From A07HB70 sp964512675 (GTDB taxonomy: Archaea > Halobacteriota > Halobacteria > Halobacteriales > Haloferacaceae), in contig CAZEJR010000008.1 of NCBI GenBank assembly GCA_964512675.1, positions 1 to 64,000 of the forward strand: a stretch of 64,000 bases of DNA, written 5' to 3'. The stretch's first letter is position 1, and each line of letters opens with the position of its first letter. A program made the translations under genes and the position numbers. Shown piece by piece: positions 1-8,315 of the stretch. Under the pieces are notes generated by a model that saw only the letters and a list, made by a program, of their open reading frames with translations, was not told the DNA's origin and ran no database searches.

Positions 1-863
1 GGCTGGTGTCGCGCTACGGCCTCGTCGCCTACGCCAACTCGCTGGAGCAGATCGGGCCGCTCGCGCCGACCGTCCGCGAGGCCGCCGCGCTCTTGGACGT
101 CGTCGCCGGGGCCGACGAGCGCGACGCGACGACGCAGTTCGGCGCGAGCGACGCCGGCCCCGACCGCCACCCCGCCGAGACGACGACCTACGCCGACGCG
201 GTCGACGGCGACGTCGACGGGCTGACCGTCGGCGTCTGTCGCGAACTGTTCGACGGCGCGGACGAGCGGGTGGTCGAGACCGTCGAGTCGGCGGTCGACG
301 GGCTCGCGGCCGACGGCGCGACGGTCACGGAGGTCTCGCTGCCCTCCGTCGAGACGGCGGTGCAGGCCTACTACGTGATCGCCACGTCGGAGGCGTCCTC
401 GAACCTCGCGCGGTTCGACGGCGTACGGTACGGCCAGAGCGGCGGCCACGACGGCGACTGGAACGAGTCGTTCGCCGAGTCCCGCGCCGCCTTCGGGCCG
501 GAGGTCAAGCGCCGGATCCTCCTCGGGACGTTCGCGCTCTCTGCCGGCTACCAGGACCGCTACTACCGGAAGGCACAGGACGCCCGTGCGTGGGTCCGCC
601 GAGACTTCGACGAGGCGTTCGACGACGTCGACGTCGTCGCCTCGCCGACGATGCCCGTCCTCCCGTTCGAGATCGGCGAGACGCTCGACGACCCGCTGGC
701 GATGTACCTCGCGGACGCCAACACGACGCCGGTGAACCTCGCGAACCTCCCGGCGATCTCGGTGCCGGCGGGGACGGCAGACGGCCTGCCGGTCGGCCTC
801 CAGCTCGTCGGCCCGCGGTTCGGCGAGGAGACGGTTATCCGGGCCGCGAGTGCGGTCGAGTAG
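1..863 (+). CDS. gatA: Glu-tRNA(Gln)/Asp-tRNA(Asn) amidotransferase subunit A, C-terminal part
   Basis: Amidase-signature subunit of GatCAB, which releases ammonia from glutamine to convert mischarged Glu-tRNA(Gln) or Asp-tRNA(Asn). The reading frame is open from the window edge, so the 5' end is missing. Visible are the conserved stretch VSRYGLVAYANSLEQIGP followed by a TVREAA helix, the PTMPVLPF segment, and the C-terminal LPAISVPAG and GLPVGLQLVGP motifs typical of GatA. About 287 codons remain of a roughly 425-residue protein. The catalytic Lys and Ser residues lie upstream of the window. A stand-alone amidase is possible, but the SLEQIGP segment favours GatA. Confidence 0.88.
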   Translation, partial: LVSRYGLVAYANSLEQIGPLAPTVREAAALLDVVAGADERDATTQFGASDAGPDRHPAETTTYADAVDGDVDGLTVGVCRELFDGADERVVETVESAVDGLAADGATVTEVSLPSVETAVQAYYVIATSEASSNLARFDGVRYGQSGGHDGDWNESFAESRAAFGPEVKRRILLGTFALSAGYQDRYYRKAQDARAWVRRDFDEAFDDVDVVASPTMPVLPFEIGETLDDPLAMYLADANTTPVNLANLPAISVPAGTADGLPVGLQLVGPRFGEETVIRAASAVE

Positions 864-866
864 CCG

Positions 867-2204
867 TCAGACCGACGTGGCCAGCGCTTCGACGGCCTCT
901 GTGGTGGTGAACACGACGAGGCGGTCGCCGGCCTCGACGACCGTGTCGCCGCGCGGGGCGACCTGGTCGCCGTTCCGCGTGATCGCGCCGATCACGACGT
1001 CCTCCGGCAGGTCACGGATCGACTCGCGGATCGGTCGACCCTGGATCGGGCTGTCGCGGGCGACCTCGAACTCCATCACCTCTGCCCGGTCGTCCTCCAG
1101 GATCGCGACGTTCTCCGCGCCGCCCTCCCTGGTCAGCCGCGCGATCTCCTCTGCGACGACGCGCCGCGGACTGACGGCCACGTCGACCCCGACGGTCTCG
1201 AAGACGTCGATGTACCGGTAGGCGTCGACGACGGCGATTGCCCGCGAGACGCCGACTCGCTTCGTGAGGAGCGAGGCGAGCAGGTTCCGCTCGTCGGACT
1301 CCAGCGCGCTCACCACGACGTCCGCGTCCCCGATGTACTCTCGGTCGAGGAACTCCGGGTCGGTCGCGTCGGACTCCAGGACGACGACGTCCGGCAGGTC
1401 TTCGGCGACCTGCCGGGCGCGGTCGTGGTCGTGTTCGACCACCCGCACGTCGATGTCGCGGTTTGCGAGCATCTCGGCGACGTGGACGCCGATCTCGGAG
1501 CCGCCGACAACCACCGCGTCCTCGACGGTCTGTCGAGCCTCCGCGCTCGCGACGCTATCGGCGAACTGCCGGACGGTCGCCGGCGGACCGACGACGACGA
1601 GGCGGTCACCCGCCTCGATCACCGTGTCGCCACGGGGGATCACCACCTCGTCGTCGCGGAACAGGCCGACGAACGTCAGCGCCTCGAACGTGTCGGCCTC
1701 GCTGACCGTCCGGCTCGCGATCGCACAGCCCGCTGCCACCTCGAACTCGGCCATCTGGACGAGCCCGCTCGCGAACGGCTCGACGTCGCGGGCGGCGGGC
1801 AGACCGACGACGCGGACGATCTCCTCCGCGGCGAGGAGGTTCGTACAGACCATCAGCTGGACCCCGAACGCGTGCTGTGAGCGCCGCCACGTCTCGAGAT
1901 AGCCGGTCTCTTTGACCCGCGCGACGGTGAACGCGTCCGACACCGCCGACGCCGTCGAGCAGGTGACGATGTTCGTCTCGTCGACGTCCGTAGAGGCGAT
2001 CACCATGTCTGCCGTCTCGACACCGACCTCCTCTAGCGTCGCCAGTGACGTGCCGTCGCCCTGAACCGCGAGGACGTCCAGGGCGTAAGTCAGCTCCTCG
2101 ACCCGGTCCGAGTCGCGTTCGACGACGACAACTTCGTGATCGTCGGCCAGGTCGGCGGCGATACTCTCGCCGACCTGTCCGGCACCGACGACGATTACGC
2201 GCAC
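867..2204 (-). CDS. trkA: Trk potassium uptake regulatory protein TrkA (two RCK units)
   Basis: Peripheral NAD-binding subunit that gates Trk-type K+ channels. The 445 residues form two tandem RCK units, the usual TrkA architecture. Each unit has a Rossmann domain (IVVGAGQVGESIA near residue 3 and VVVGGSEIGVHVAE near residue 230), with an acidic residue ending strand 2, followed by a TrkA-C domain containing the repeated G(D)T...EAGDRLVV signature. It starts with GTG and converges on gatA with a 3-nt gap. No membrane subunit (TrkH) lies beside it in the window, so the partner must be encoded elsewhere. High internal K+ is central to salt-in haloarchaea. Confidence 0.93.
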   Translation of the reverse strand: MRVIVVGAGQVGESIAADLADDHEVVVVERDSDRVEELTYALDVLAVQGDGTSLATLEEVGVETADMVIASTDVDETNIVTCSTASAVSDAFTVARVKETGYLETWRRSQHAFGVQLMVCTNLLAAEEIVRVVGLPAARDVEPFASGLVQMAEFEVAAGCAIASRTVSEADTFEALTFVGLFRDDEVVIPRGDTVIEAGDRLVVVGPPATVRQFADSVASAEARQTVEDAVVVGGSEIGVHVAEMLANRDIDVRVVEHDHDRARQVAEDLPDVVVLESDATDPEFLDREYIGDADVVVSALESDERNLLASLLTKRVGVSRAIAVVDAYRYIDVFETVGVDVAVSPRRVVAEEIARLTREGGAENVAILEDDRAEVMEFEVARDSPIQGRPIRESIRDLPEDVVIGAITRNGDQVAPRGDTVVEAGDRLVVFTTTEAVEALATSV

Positions 2205-2286
2205 CGTAGCCGCCTCCGTGTCTCGCCACGGGGCCGACGCCTGTGTGTCACGCCCGCTCTTAGACCCGGTGCCGGCTTCACACTTT

Positions 2287-2811
2287 TCACGTGCCGTCGG
2301 GACGGTCGTGATAGACCACCTCGACGTCTCGCCGGCGCCCCTCGACGTCGGCGACGGCGCGTTCGACGACGCGTTCGGCCTCGTCGACCACCACGGGTCG
2401 GACCCGGTCGATCACGGCGTCGAGCGAGACGACCCGCGGGAGCGAGACGGCGTCTGGATCCGCCGAGTGCGGGTCGAAGGTCACCTCGAACCGGACGCGC
2501 GTCGCCGCCGACTCGCCGTCCGGCGGCGCTGTCGGCTCCGTCGACCAGACGCCCTCTGCGTCGAGGTGGCGGGTGAGCCGCCACTCGATCCGCGACGGGC
2601 GCTCGACCGCCGTCACCTCCGAGTGGACGGTGTACGAGAGCTTCCACCACTCGAACAGGAGTCGGTAGGTCGTCCCCGTCCCGCCGTCGCCGTCGCGCTC
2701 GACGTCGGTCAGGTAGTTCGAGTAGCGGGTGTACCGCGGGAAGTCGAGGAGGAGGTCGAACACCTCCCCGCGGGGGGCGTAGACGACGGTGCTGAGCGTG
2801 ATTCGGTCCAC
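2287..2811 (-). CDS. SRPBCC (polyketide cyclase/coenzyme Q-binding-like) family protein
   Basis: 174-residue START/SRPBCC-fold protein. The N-terminus (VDRITLSTVVYAPRGEVF) and the PRYTRYSNYLTDVE segment match the family pattern of a first strand, helix and substrate-pocket loop, as in Coq10-like proteins. The frame stays open much further upstream, but that part is Arg/Ser-rich shadow sequence; the GTG at 2811 is where family similarity begins. The ligand is unknown. It lies between trkA and the broken stress-protein gene, with no clear functional link to either. Confidence 0.75.
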   Translation of the reverse strand: MDRITLSTVVYAPRGEVFDLLLDFPRYTRYSNYLTDVERDGDGGTGTTYRLLFEWWKLSYTVHSEVTAVERPSRIEWRLTRHLDAEGVWSTEPTAPPDGESAATRVRFEVTFDPHSADPDAVSLPRVVSLDAVIDRVRPVVVDEAERVVERAVADVEGRRRDVEVVYHDRPDGT

Positions 2812-2897
2812 GCCGGGCGTCTCGCCGGCGGACGTAATGAGTCTCCCCCCGCCCGGGGCGTGGCGGATCGAACTACCCGGCGGTCGGCCGGACCGGC

Positions 2898-3250
2898 GTG
2901 ACCGTCGACTGCGACACCGTGCCGGTCCCGGCGGACGGAAGCGACGGGGTGAGCCGGACGCTCGGACACGCACTCCTGAGCGCGACGGACCGCGACGGAC
3001 CGCGACGCGGCGCTCCACGCGCCCTACGTCGTCGACGATCAGGTACTCCGGGGCGGGCGGGAGCGAGAGGGTCGTCGCAACCGACCTCCGCGGCCGCGCC
3101 GAGGACGCCGTCGGCGCCGACGTGGTGGCGATGGGGCCGCACGGTCGAACGGGTCGGGAGCGCCTGCGGAGCCTCGGCAGCGTCACGGAGCTGGTCGTCA
3201 CCGACGCCGACCAGCCGGTGCTCGTCGTCGGCGGGCCGCGAAGGTCGTAG
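2898..3250 (+). pseudogene. Universal stress protein (UspA) pseudogene
   Basis: Three short pieces in three consecutive frames reproduce a UspA protein. Frame 3 starts at GTG 2898 and reads TVPVPADGSDGVSRTLGHAL. Frame 1 (from about 3004) reads ALHAPYVVDDQVLRGG. Frame 2 (about 3060-3250) reads GADVVAMGPHGRTGRERLRS then LGSVTELV and QPVLVVGG, the ATP-binding G-x2-G-x9-G(S/T) end of the family. The first shift coincides with a perfect 10-bp tandem duplication. The second coincides with loss of the roughly 45 residues normally between the YVVD strand and the GTHGR loop. At least two independent lesions make function unlikely. Confidence 0.8.
2981..3010. repeat. 10-bp tandem duplication causing a frameshift
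   Basis: The decamer CGCGACGGAC is repeated perfectly at 2981-2990 and 2991-3000 and begins a third partial copy at 3001. Removing one copy restores the stress-protein frame, giving SATDRDAALHAPYVV, so slippage within this repeat probably inactivated the gene. Confidence 0.85.
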
Positions 3251-3293
3251 CTACGGGGGACCGTTCAAGTTGGCGCGGGCAGTACCAGAGACC

Positions 3294-4460
3294 GTGCTGG
3301 AAGGCGTCACCGTCGCGCTTGGAGTCACGGGCAGCGTCGCCGCCGTCCGGACGGTCGAACTCGCCCACGAACTCCGGCGGGCGGGCGCGACCGTCCGGGC
3401 GGTGATGACGGAGTCTGCGCGCGGCATCGTCCACCCGTGGGCCGTCGAGTTCGCGACCGACGCCTCGCCGATCACCGAGATCACGGGGCGAGTCGAACAC
3501 GTCGAACTCTGCGGGCGCGAGGGCTGGGCCGACGTCCTCCTCGTCGCGCCCGCCACCGCGAACACCGTCGGGAAGGTCGCCGCCGCCGTCGACGACACGA
3601 CCGTCACCACCTGCGCGACGACGGCGCTCGGCGCCGGCGTCCCCGTCGTCGTCGCGCCGGCGATGCACGAGCCGATGTACGACCACCCTGGCGTCCTCGA
3701 CGCCCTCGACCGGCTGGAGTCGTGGGGCGTCGACCTCGTCGCGCCACGGGTCGAGGAGGGAAAGGCGAAGATCGCGAGCGACGAGGCCGTCGTCACGGCG
3801 ACGGCACGCGCCGTCGACGACCGGCCCCTCGACGGGCGACACGTCGTCGTCACCGCCGGCGGCACCGTCGAGACGCTCGACCCCGTGCGCGTCCTGACGA
3901 ACCGCGCGACCGGCCGGACGGGCCGGGCCGTCGCGCGCGCCTGTCACGTCCGCGGCGCCGACGTCACGCTCGTCCACGCCGGCCTCGACGACCCGCCGGC
4001 GACACCCGGCGTCGAGACGGTCGCCGTCGAGTCGACCGCGGACCTGCTGGCGGCGACGCTCGACGCCTGCGACGGCGCCGACGCCCTCGTCGCCGCCGCC
4101 GCGGTCGGTGACTTCACCGCCGAGGCGCGGAGCGAGAAGATACGCTCCGGGGAGCCGCTGACGCTCGACCTCCGGCCGACCCCGAAGGTTATCGACGAGG
4201 TGCGCGCGACGGCCCCGGACCTGCCGGTCGTCGGGTTCAAACTCGAGCCCGGCGCGGACGACGAGACGATGGTCGCCGCGGCGCGACGCCTCCTCGACCG
4301 CGCGGGGCTGTCGATGGTCGTCGCGAACGACACCGAGGCGCTGGGGGGCGACCGGACGCGTGCGCTCCTCGTCGGACCGGCAGACGACGTCGACCGGTTC
4401 GAGGGCTCGAAGAGCGGCCTCGGCCTGCGCGTGGCGGACGCGCTCGCCCCGCTCTGTTAG
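3294..4460 (+). CDS. coaBC: Bifunctional phosphopantothenoylcysteine decarboxylase / phosphopantothenate-cysteine ligase
   Basis: Coenzyme A biosynthesis: joins cysteine to 4'-phosphopantothenate and decarboxylates the product. The N-terminal half is the FMN-binding CoaC flavoprotein (ALGVTGSVAAVRTVEL, the catalytic-type His in VEHVEL near residue 69, PATANTVGK, APAMHEPMY). The C-terminal half is the CoaB ligase (VVVTAGGTVETLDPVRVLTN, AAAVGDF, EKIRSG, TPKVIDEV). The frame is open far upstream through the dead stress-protein gene. The GTG at 3294 was chosen because it gives the family N-terminus, and a TTCAAGTT TATA-like element lies about 27 nt before it. 388 residues, normal length. Confidence 0.93.
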   Translation: MLEGVTVALGVTGSVAAVRTVELAHELRRAGATVRAVMTESARGIVHPWAVEFATDASPITEITGRVEHVELCGREGWADVLLVAPATANTVGKVAAAVDDTTVTTCATTALGAGVPVVVAPAMHEPMYDHPGVLDALDRLESWGVDLVAPRVEEGKAKIASDEAVVTATARAVDDRPLDGRHVVVTAGGTVETLDPVRVLTNRATGRTGRAVARACHVRGADVTLVHAGLDDPPATPGVETVAVESTADLLAATLDACDGADALVAAAAVGDFTAEARSEKIRSGEPLTLDLRPTPKVIDEVRATAPDLPVVGFKLEPGADDETMVAAARRLLDRAGLSMVVANDTEALGGDRTRALLVGPADDVDRFEGSKSGLGLRVADALAPLC

Positions 4461-4846
4461 TCGTCGCGCTCCTCGGGGTCGGGACCGGACCAGGAGACGC
4501 CCTCGAGGAACGGCACGCCCATGCGCTGGGCGGCGCGGGATATCATGTGTGCGCCGGTCGGCGCCGTGAGAAACAGAAAGAGGACGGTCACGAGCGCCGT
4601 CAGCCCCTCGTCGCCGGGGCCGAACCGCGCGACGCCGGCGAGGGCGACACTCGCGGCGCCGAGTGTCGTCGCCTTCGAGGTGGCGTGCATCCGGTTGTAG
4701 ACGTTCGGCAGGCGAACGATACCGACCGTCCCGACGGTGAGGAAGGCGGCGCCGACGACGACGAACAGGACGACGAGCGCGGACCGGACCGGCCCGAGCG
4801 CGGGCGCGGCGCCGCCCTCGGCGGCCAGCGGGACGAGTACGGTCAT
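4457..4846 (-). CDS. mnhG: Monovalent cation/H+ antiporter subunit G
   Basis: Last subunit of the Mrp-type multisubunit Na+/H+ antiporter, a small membrane protein with about three transmembrane segments. The segment VGTVGIVRLPNVYNRMHA is characteristic of the MnhG/PhaG family, as is the GAHMISRAA helix. 129 residues. Its ATG overlaps the stop of mnhF by four bases (ATGA), so translation is probably coupled. It converges on coaBC with a 4-nt overlap at the 3' ends. Confidence 0.92.
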   Translation of the reverse strand: MTVLVPLAAEGGAAPALGPVRSALVVLFVVVGAAFLTVGTVGIVRLPNVYNRMHATSKATTLGAASVALAGVARFGPGDEGLTALVTVLFLFLTAPTGAHMISRAAQRMGVPFLEGVSWSGPDPEERDD

Positions 4847-5157
4847 TCGACGATATCCCCCTCGGTCACGTAGCGCGCGACCGAGATGGTGGTCAGGAAG
4901 CCGATGATGGCGAGGACGAGGCTCACGTCGACGAAGAACGCCTGCCCCGTCAGCAGAGCGTAGAGGACGGCGATGGCGACGACGTTCGTCCCGATCGTGT
5001 CGAGTCCGACCACCCGGTCTGGCGTCGTCGGACCACGGACCACCCGGTAGCCGATCAACAGCGTCAGCACCGCAGAGAGCGCTAGCGCGACCTCGAGGAG
5101 GAGGGCGACGACACCCGTCGCCGGCGCCGCGCCGCCCGCGCTAACCACCGTGCTCAC
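4843..5157 (-). CDS. mnhF: Monovalent cation/H+ antiporter subunit F
   Basis: Small membrane subunit of the Mrp antiporter, about 104 residues with three predicted helices. The family pattern GPTTPDRVVGLDTIGTN followed by a hydrophobic helix and the terminal FLTTISVARY is clear. The GTG at 5157 is preferred to a GTG at 5181 because the extra eight residues are not hydrophobic or conserved-looking. With this start it overlaps the end of mnhE by 17 nt. Confidence 0.9.
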   Translation of the reverse strand: MSTVVSAGGAAPATGVVALLLEVALALSAVLTLLIGYRVVRGPTTPDRVVGLDTIGTNVVAIAVLYALLTGQAFFVDVSLVLAIIGFLTTISVARYVTEGDIVE

Positions 5158-5803
5158 CCCCTGCCAGGTCCGGGTCGTCACGCCCAGCCGTGTCGTCGGG
5201 CGTCGCGCCGCCGTCGGTCGTCGGACGCGCCGGCACCGGGTCGCCGGGCTTCAGGCGCTCCTCGAAGACGACGAGCAGGTAGTCCTCCCAGCGACGGATC
5301 GGCTCGACGACGGCGTCGCGGTCGGTCCCGTCGATGCTGTGGACGTACAGGGCGTTCGTCGCCGGGTCGTAGTCCATCGTGAGCGTGCCGGGGGTGAGGG
5401 TAACGCTGTTCGCGAGCGTGGTGACCGCGAGGTCAGACTCCACTCGGAGCGGCACCTCGACCACCGCCGGGTCGATCGGCATCGACGGCGCGACCACCCG
5501 TAGCGCCACGTCGACGTTCGCCGTCACCAGCTCCCAGACGAACGTCACGGCGTAGAGCGCGGCGTACGGCAGGGGCCGGAGACTGGCGTCCAGCCCCGTC
5601 ACCGGCCGGTAGAACTGCCGGACGACGTACGCGAGCGGGAGGCCGAGCCCCAGCCCGATGAGCCCCTCCTCGGCAAGCCGAACCGGCGTCAGCGACACAC
5701 CACGGACGGCCAGCCAGACGAGCGCGAGGACGATACCCATCGCGAGCCAGCCGACGCCGTTGTTTCCGCTCTCTGGGGCGTCGTCCGTCGCTTCGGTGCT
5801 CAC
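5141..5803 (-). CDS. mnhE: Monovalent cation/H+ antiporter subunit E
   Basis: MnhE/PhaE subunit with N-terminal membrane helices and a soluble C-terminal domain. Diagnostic segments are the PYAALYAVTFVWELVTANVD helix, LANSVTLTPGTLTMD, and LYVHSIDGTD, the last two in the cytoplasmic domain common to this subunit. The GTG at 5803 overlaps the mnhD stop as GTGA. 220 residues including a hydrophilic tail of about 35 residues. The same frame stays open upstream inside mnhD, but that is an Arg-rich shadow. Confidence 0.92.
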   Translation of the reverse strand: MSTEATDDAPESGNNGVGWLAMGIVLALVWLAVRGVSLTPVRLAEEGLIGLGLGLPLAYVVRQFYRPVTGLDASLRPLPYAALYAVTFVWELVTANVDVALRVVAPSMPIDPAVVEVPLRVESDLAVTTLANSVTLTPGTLTMDYDPATNALYVHSIDGTDRDAVVEPIRRWEDYLLVVFEERLKPGDPVPARPTTDGGATPDDTAGRDDPDLAGGEHGG

Positions 5804-7476
5804 GACGACCGCACCTCCGCGGGGTCGACCGCGTCGACGTAGCCCTCGGTGTCGAGCGCCGCCTCCGCCGCGCCCTCCGCGCCGGCGACGAGCGCCTCGC
5901 CGCCGACGCCGAGGCCGACGACCGCCAGCGCGAGCGTCACGACTGCGGCCACCTGGACGACCAGCGCGGCGGCTGCCCGTCCGCCGTCGGTCGCCGCGTC
6001 CGGCGCCGGCTCGCCGCCAGTCGTCGGTCGAGGCACCGGCAGGCGCGCCCGGACAGTCTCGGACGGCTCGCCCCAGAAGCCCGCGACCCACGCCCGACTG
6101 TAGTACGCGAGGGTCAGCACCGCGCCGGCCAGCGCCACCACGAGCGCGAGCGCCGCGCCCTGCCCGCCGGCGCCGAGTGCGCGAGCGCCCGTGTCGAAGA
6201 CGAGAAGCTTCCCGAGGAAGCCCGCGAGCGGGGGAGTCCCGACGAGGCCGAGCGCGAAGACGAGGAAGGCGCCCGAGAGAACCGGTGCGCGGCGAGCGAC
6301 GCCGCCGAGGTCGCCGAACCGCGTCGTCCCGAACACGTCCCGGAGCGTCCCGGCGACGAGGAAGAGCCCGGACTTCGCCAGCCCGTGGTTGAACGCGTAG
6401 ACGAGCGCCGCCGTGACCCCGAGCGTCCGGACCTCCGGGGCCGTCGCGCCGACGGCCAGCGGCAGGAAGACGAACCCGATCTGACTGATCGAGGAGTGTG
6501 CGAGCACGCCCTCGACGTCCGACCGCGAGAGCGCCGCGACGCCGCCGAACAGCACGCTCGCGGCTGCGAGGACGAACAGGACGGGGCCGAGAAAGGCGAG
6601 CGCCGACTCGCCGGCGACGCCCGGAAGCTCGACGGGCAGCGGCGCGGTCCCGAACACGGTGAATCCGACCCGCACGACTGCGTACAGCCCGACCTTCTTG
6701 ACGACGCCCGCGAGCAGCGCCGTCACCGGCGCCGGCGCCGCGCGGTATGCCGCCGGCACCCACGCGTGGAACGGCACCAGCCCGGCCTTCAGCGCGAAGA
6801 CAGAGACGAGAAGCGCGAGGAGTCCGAGCGTGGGCGCGACCGAGACGCCGTACGCCGCCGGGTCGGCCAGCCGCCGTGCCAGGTCGGCCATGTTCAGCGT
6901 CCCCGTCGTCGCGTAGAGGCCGCCGACGGCGAGGAGCATCACGGCGCTCCCGACGAGGTTGAGGACGACGTAGTACAGCGCCGCGCGGGTGTGGCTCGCC
7001 CCGGAGTAGAAGCCGACGAGGACGTAACTCGCCATCAGCATCACCTCGAACCAGACGAACAGGTTGAACAGGTCGCCGGTGAGCACCGAGCCGGTGACAC
7101 CGGCGGTCATCAGGTGGACGAGCGGATGAAAGGAGAGTCGCTGGCCGTAGTCGCCGACGGCGACGACGGCGTAGACGACGACCGGGACCAGGACCACCGC
7201 CGAGAGCACGAGCAGGAACGCCGACAGCGCGTCGGCGACGAAGACGATACCGAAGGGGGGCTCCCACCCGCCCGCGGCGTGGACGAGCGGTGTCGACGTT
7301 CCGAGCGGCGTCGCGACGGCCCGGACGAGGACCGCGACACTCGCGGCGTACGCCAGCGCGCCGAGCAGACTGACCGCACGGACGACACGACCGTCCGCGA
7401 GGCCGCCGACGCCCAGCGTCGCGACGGCGGTCACGAGCGCGACGAGCAACGGCCCGACGACGGAGGTGCTACTCAC
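5800..7476 (-). CDS. mnhD: Monovalent cation/H+ antiporter subunit D (NuoL/M/N-like)
   Basis: 558-residue polytopic membrane protein of the proton-conducting complex I family, one of the two large ion-translocating subunits of Mrp. Signatures include the GDLFNLFVWFEVMLMASYVL helix, KAGLVPFHAWVPAAYRAAP with its buried lysine, AHSSISQIGFV, FNHGLAKSGLF and PPLAGFLGK. These match the antiporter-like subunits in order. It overlaps mnhC by 8 nt upstream and mnhE by 4 nt downstream. Confidence 0.95.
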   Translation of the reverse strand: MSSTSVVGPLLVALVTAVATLGVGGLADGRVVRAVSLLGALAYAASVAVLVRAVATPLGTSTPLVHAAGGWEPPFGIVFVADALSAFLLVLSAVVLVPVVVYAVVAVGDYGQRLSFHPLVHLMTAGVTGSVLTGDLFNLFVWFEVMLMASYVLVGFYSGASHTRAALYYVVLNLVGSAVMLLAVGGLYATTGTLNMADLARRLADPAAYGVSVAPTLGLLALLVSVFALKAGLVPFHAWVPAAYRAAPAPVTALLAGVVKKVGLYAVVRVGFTVFGTAPLPVELPGVAGESALAFLGPVLFVLAAASVLFGGVAALSRSDVEGVLAHSSISQIGFVFLPLAVGATAPEVRTLGVTAALVYAFNHGLAKSGLFLVAGTLRDVFGTTRFGDLGGVARRAPVLSGAFLVFALGLVGTPPLAGFLGKLLVFDTGARALGAGGQGAALALVVALAGAVLTLAYYSRAWVAGFWGEPSETVRARLPVPRPTTGGEPAPDAATDGGRAAAALVVQVAAVVTLALAVVGLGVGGEALVAGAEGAAEAALDTEGYVDAVDPAEVRSS

Positions 7477-7792
7477 CGGCTCCTCCCAGGTCCTCGAGGT
7501 CTATCGTGCCGTTCTCCTCGTGGACGCGGTAGGTCAACACCAGCGCCAGCGCCGTCGTTCCGAAGCCGATGACGATTGCCGTGAGCACGAGCGCCTGCAC
7601 CAGCGGGTCGGTCGTGCCGCCCGAGACGGGCGCAGCGCCCTCGAATCCGCCCATCGTCACGAGGTACGCGTTCGCGCCCTGTCCGACGATGGCGACACCG
7701 AACACCACCTGGACGACGTCGCGGCGGAGGACGAGAAACGTGCCGACGGCGAACAGCGTCCCGAGCGCCAGCGCCAGAACGAGCTGTGTCAC
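7469..7792 (-). CDS. mnhC: Monovalent cation/H+ antiporter subunit C (NuoK-like)
   Basis: 107-residue subunit homologous to complex I NuoK, with three transmembrane helices. The segments VVFGVAIVGQGANAYLVTMG and DPLVQALVLTAIVIGFGTTA are the family's hallmark, the latter carrying the DPLxQALVLTAIVI motif of MnhC. The GTG start overlaps the mnhB stop as GTGA. Confidence 0.94.
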   Translation of the reverse strand: MTQLVLALALGTLFAVGTFLVLRRDVVQVVFGVAIVGQGANAYLVTMGGFEGAAPVSGGTTDPLVQALVLTAIVIGFGTTALALVLTYRVHEENGTIDLEDLGGAGE

Positions 7793-8265
7793 TCCGCACC
7801 CACCTCCGCGACGACGACGAGCAGCGCCCCGACGACCGTGAAGTACACCCCGAGGTCGAACGCGAGCGCGGTCGCCGCCTCCAGCTCCCCGTAGAGCGGC
7901 AGCTCGACGAAGAAGACGGCCTGTGTCAGGAACGCGCCGCCGAGGACGAACGGCACCAGCCCGCTGACCAGCGCGACGCCGAGCCCGACGGCGAACAGCG
8001 CGCGGTAGGCACCGACCAACCCGTCGGTCGCCCCGAGCGTCTCCCCGAGGTAGTCTCCGCCGAAGATGACGTAGACGAGGACGAGCGCCGTCGCCGTCAG
8101 CACGCCGCCGATGAACCCGCCGCCGGGGAGGTTGTGCCCCTGGAGGAGCAGCGCAACCGCCGTCATGAGTATCAGCGGTACGACCAGCCGGGTTATCGTC
8201 CGGGCGATGACGGTCGTTCGACGGTCGTACGGCGACGGCGGACGCTCCTCGTCGGGGACGCTCAC
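7789..8265 (-). CDS. mnhB: Monovalent cation/H+ antiporter subunit B
   Basis: MnhB-domain membrane subunit. The sequence LQGHNLPGGGFIGGVLTATA is the family signature, followed by a further hydrophobic block ending in FDLGVYFTVVGALLVVV. The GTG at 8265 (VSVPDEERPP) is preferred; the frame continues to an ATG at 8325, but that extension is basic and unlike the family. The chosen start overlaps, as GTGA, the stop of a 17-codon open frame that itself overlaps the mnhA stop. 158 residues. Confidence 0.88.
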   Translation of the reverse strand: MSVPDEERPPSPYDRRTTVIARTITRLVVPLILMTAVALLLQGHNLPGGGFIGGVLTATALVLVYVIFGGDYLGETLGATDGLVGAYRALFAVGLGVALVSGLVPFVLGGAFLTQAVFFVELPLYGELEAATALAFDLGVYFTVVGALLVVVAEVGAE

Positions 8266-8315
8266 GGCGAGCACCTCCGCGAGCCGTTGGCAGGGAACAC
8301 GGTGACCGTGCTCAC
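8262..8315 (-). CDS. 17-codon coupling open frame between mnhA and mnhB
   Basis: A GTG at 8315 overlaps the mnhA TGA (GTGA) and opens a 17-codon frame (VSTVTVFPANGSRRCSP). Its TGA overlaps the preferred mnhB GTG, again as GTGA. It could be a translational-coupling relay, a frame-disrupted old N-terminus of mnhB, or chance. No family similarity is visible. Confidence 0.3.
   Translation of the reverse strand: MSTVTVFPANGSRRCSP

Noticed and set aside
5804..7267. Long upstream continuation of the mnhE frame
   Set aside because: The residues are Arg/Gly/Ala-rich shadow of mnhD; the mnhE family similarity begins at the GTG at 5803.
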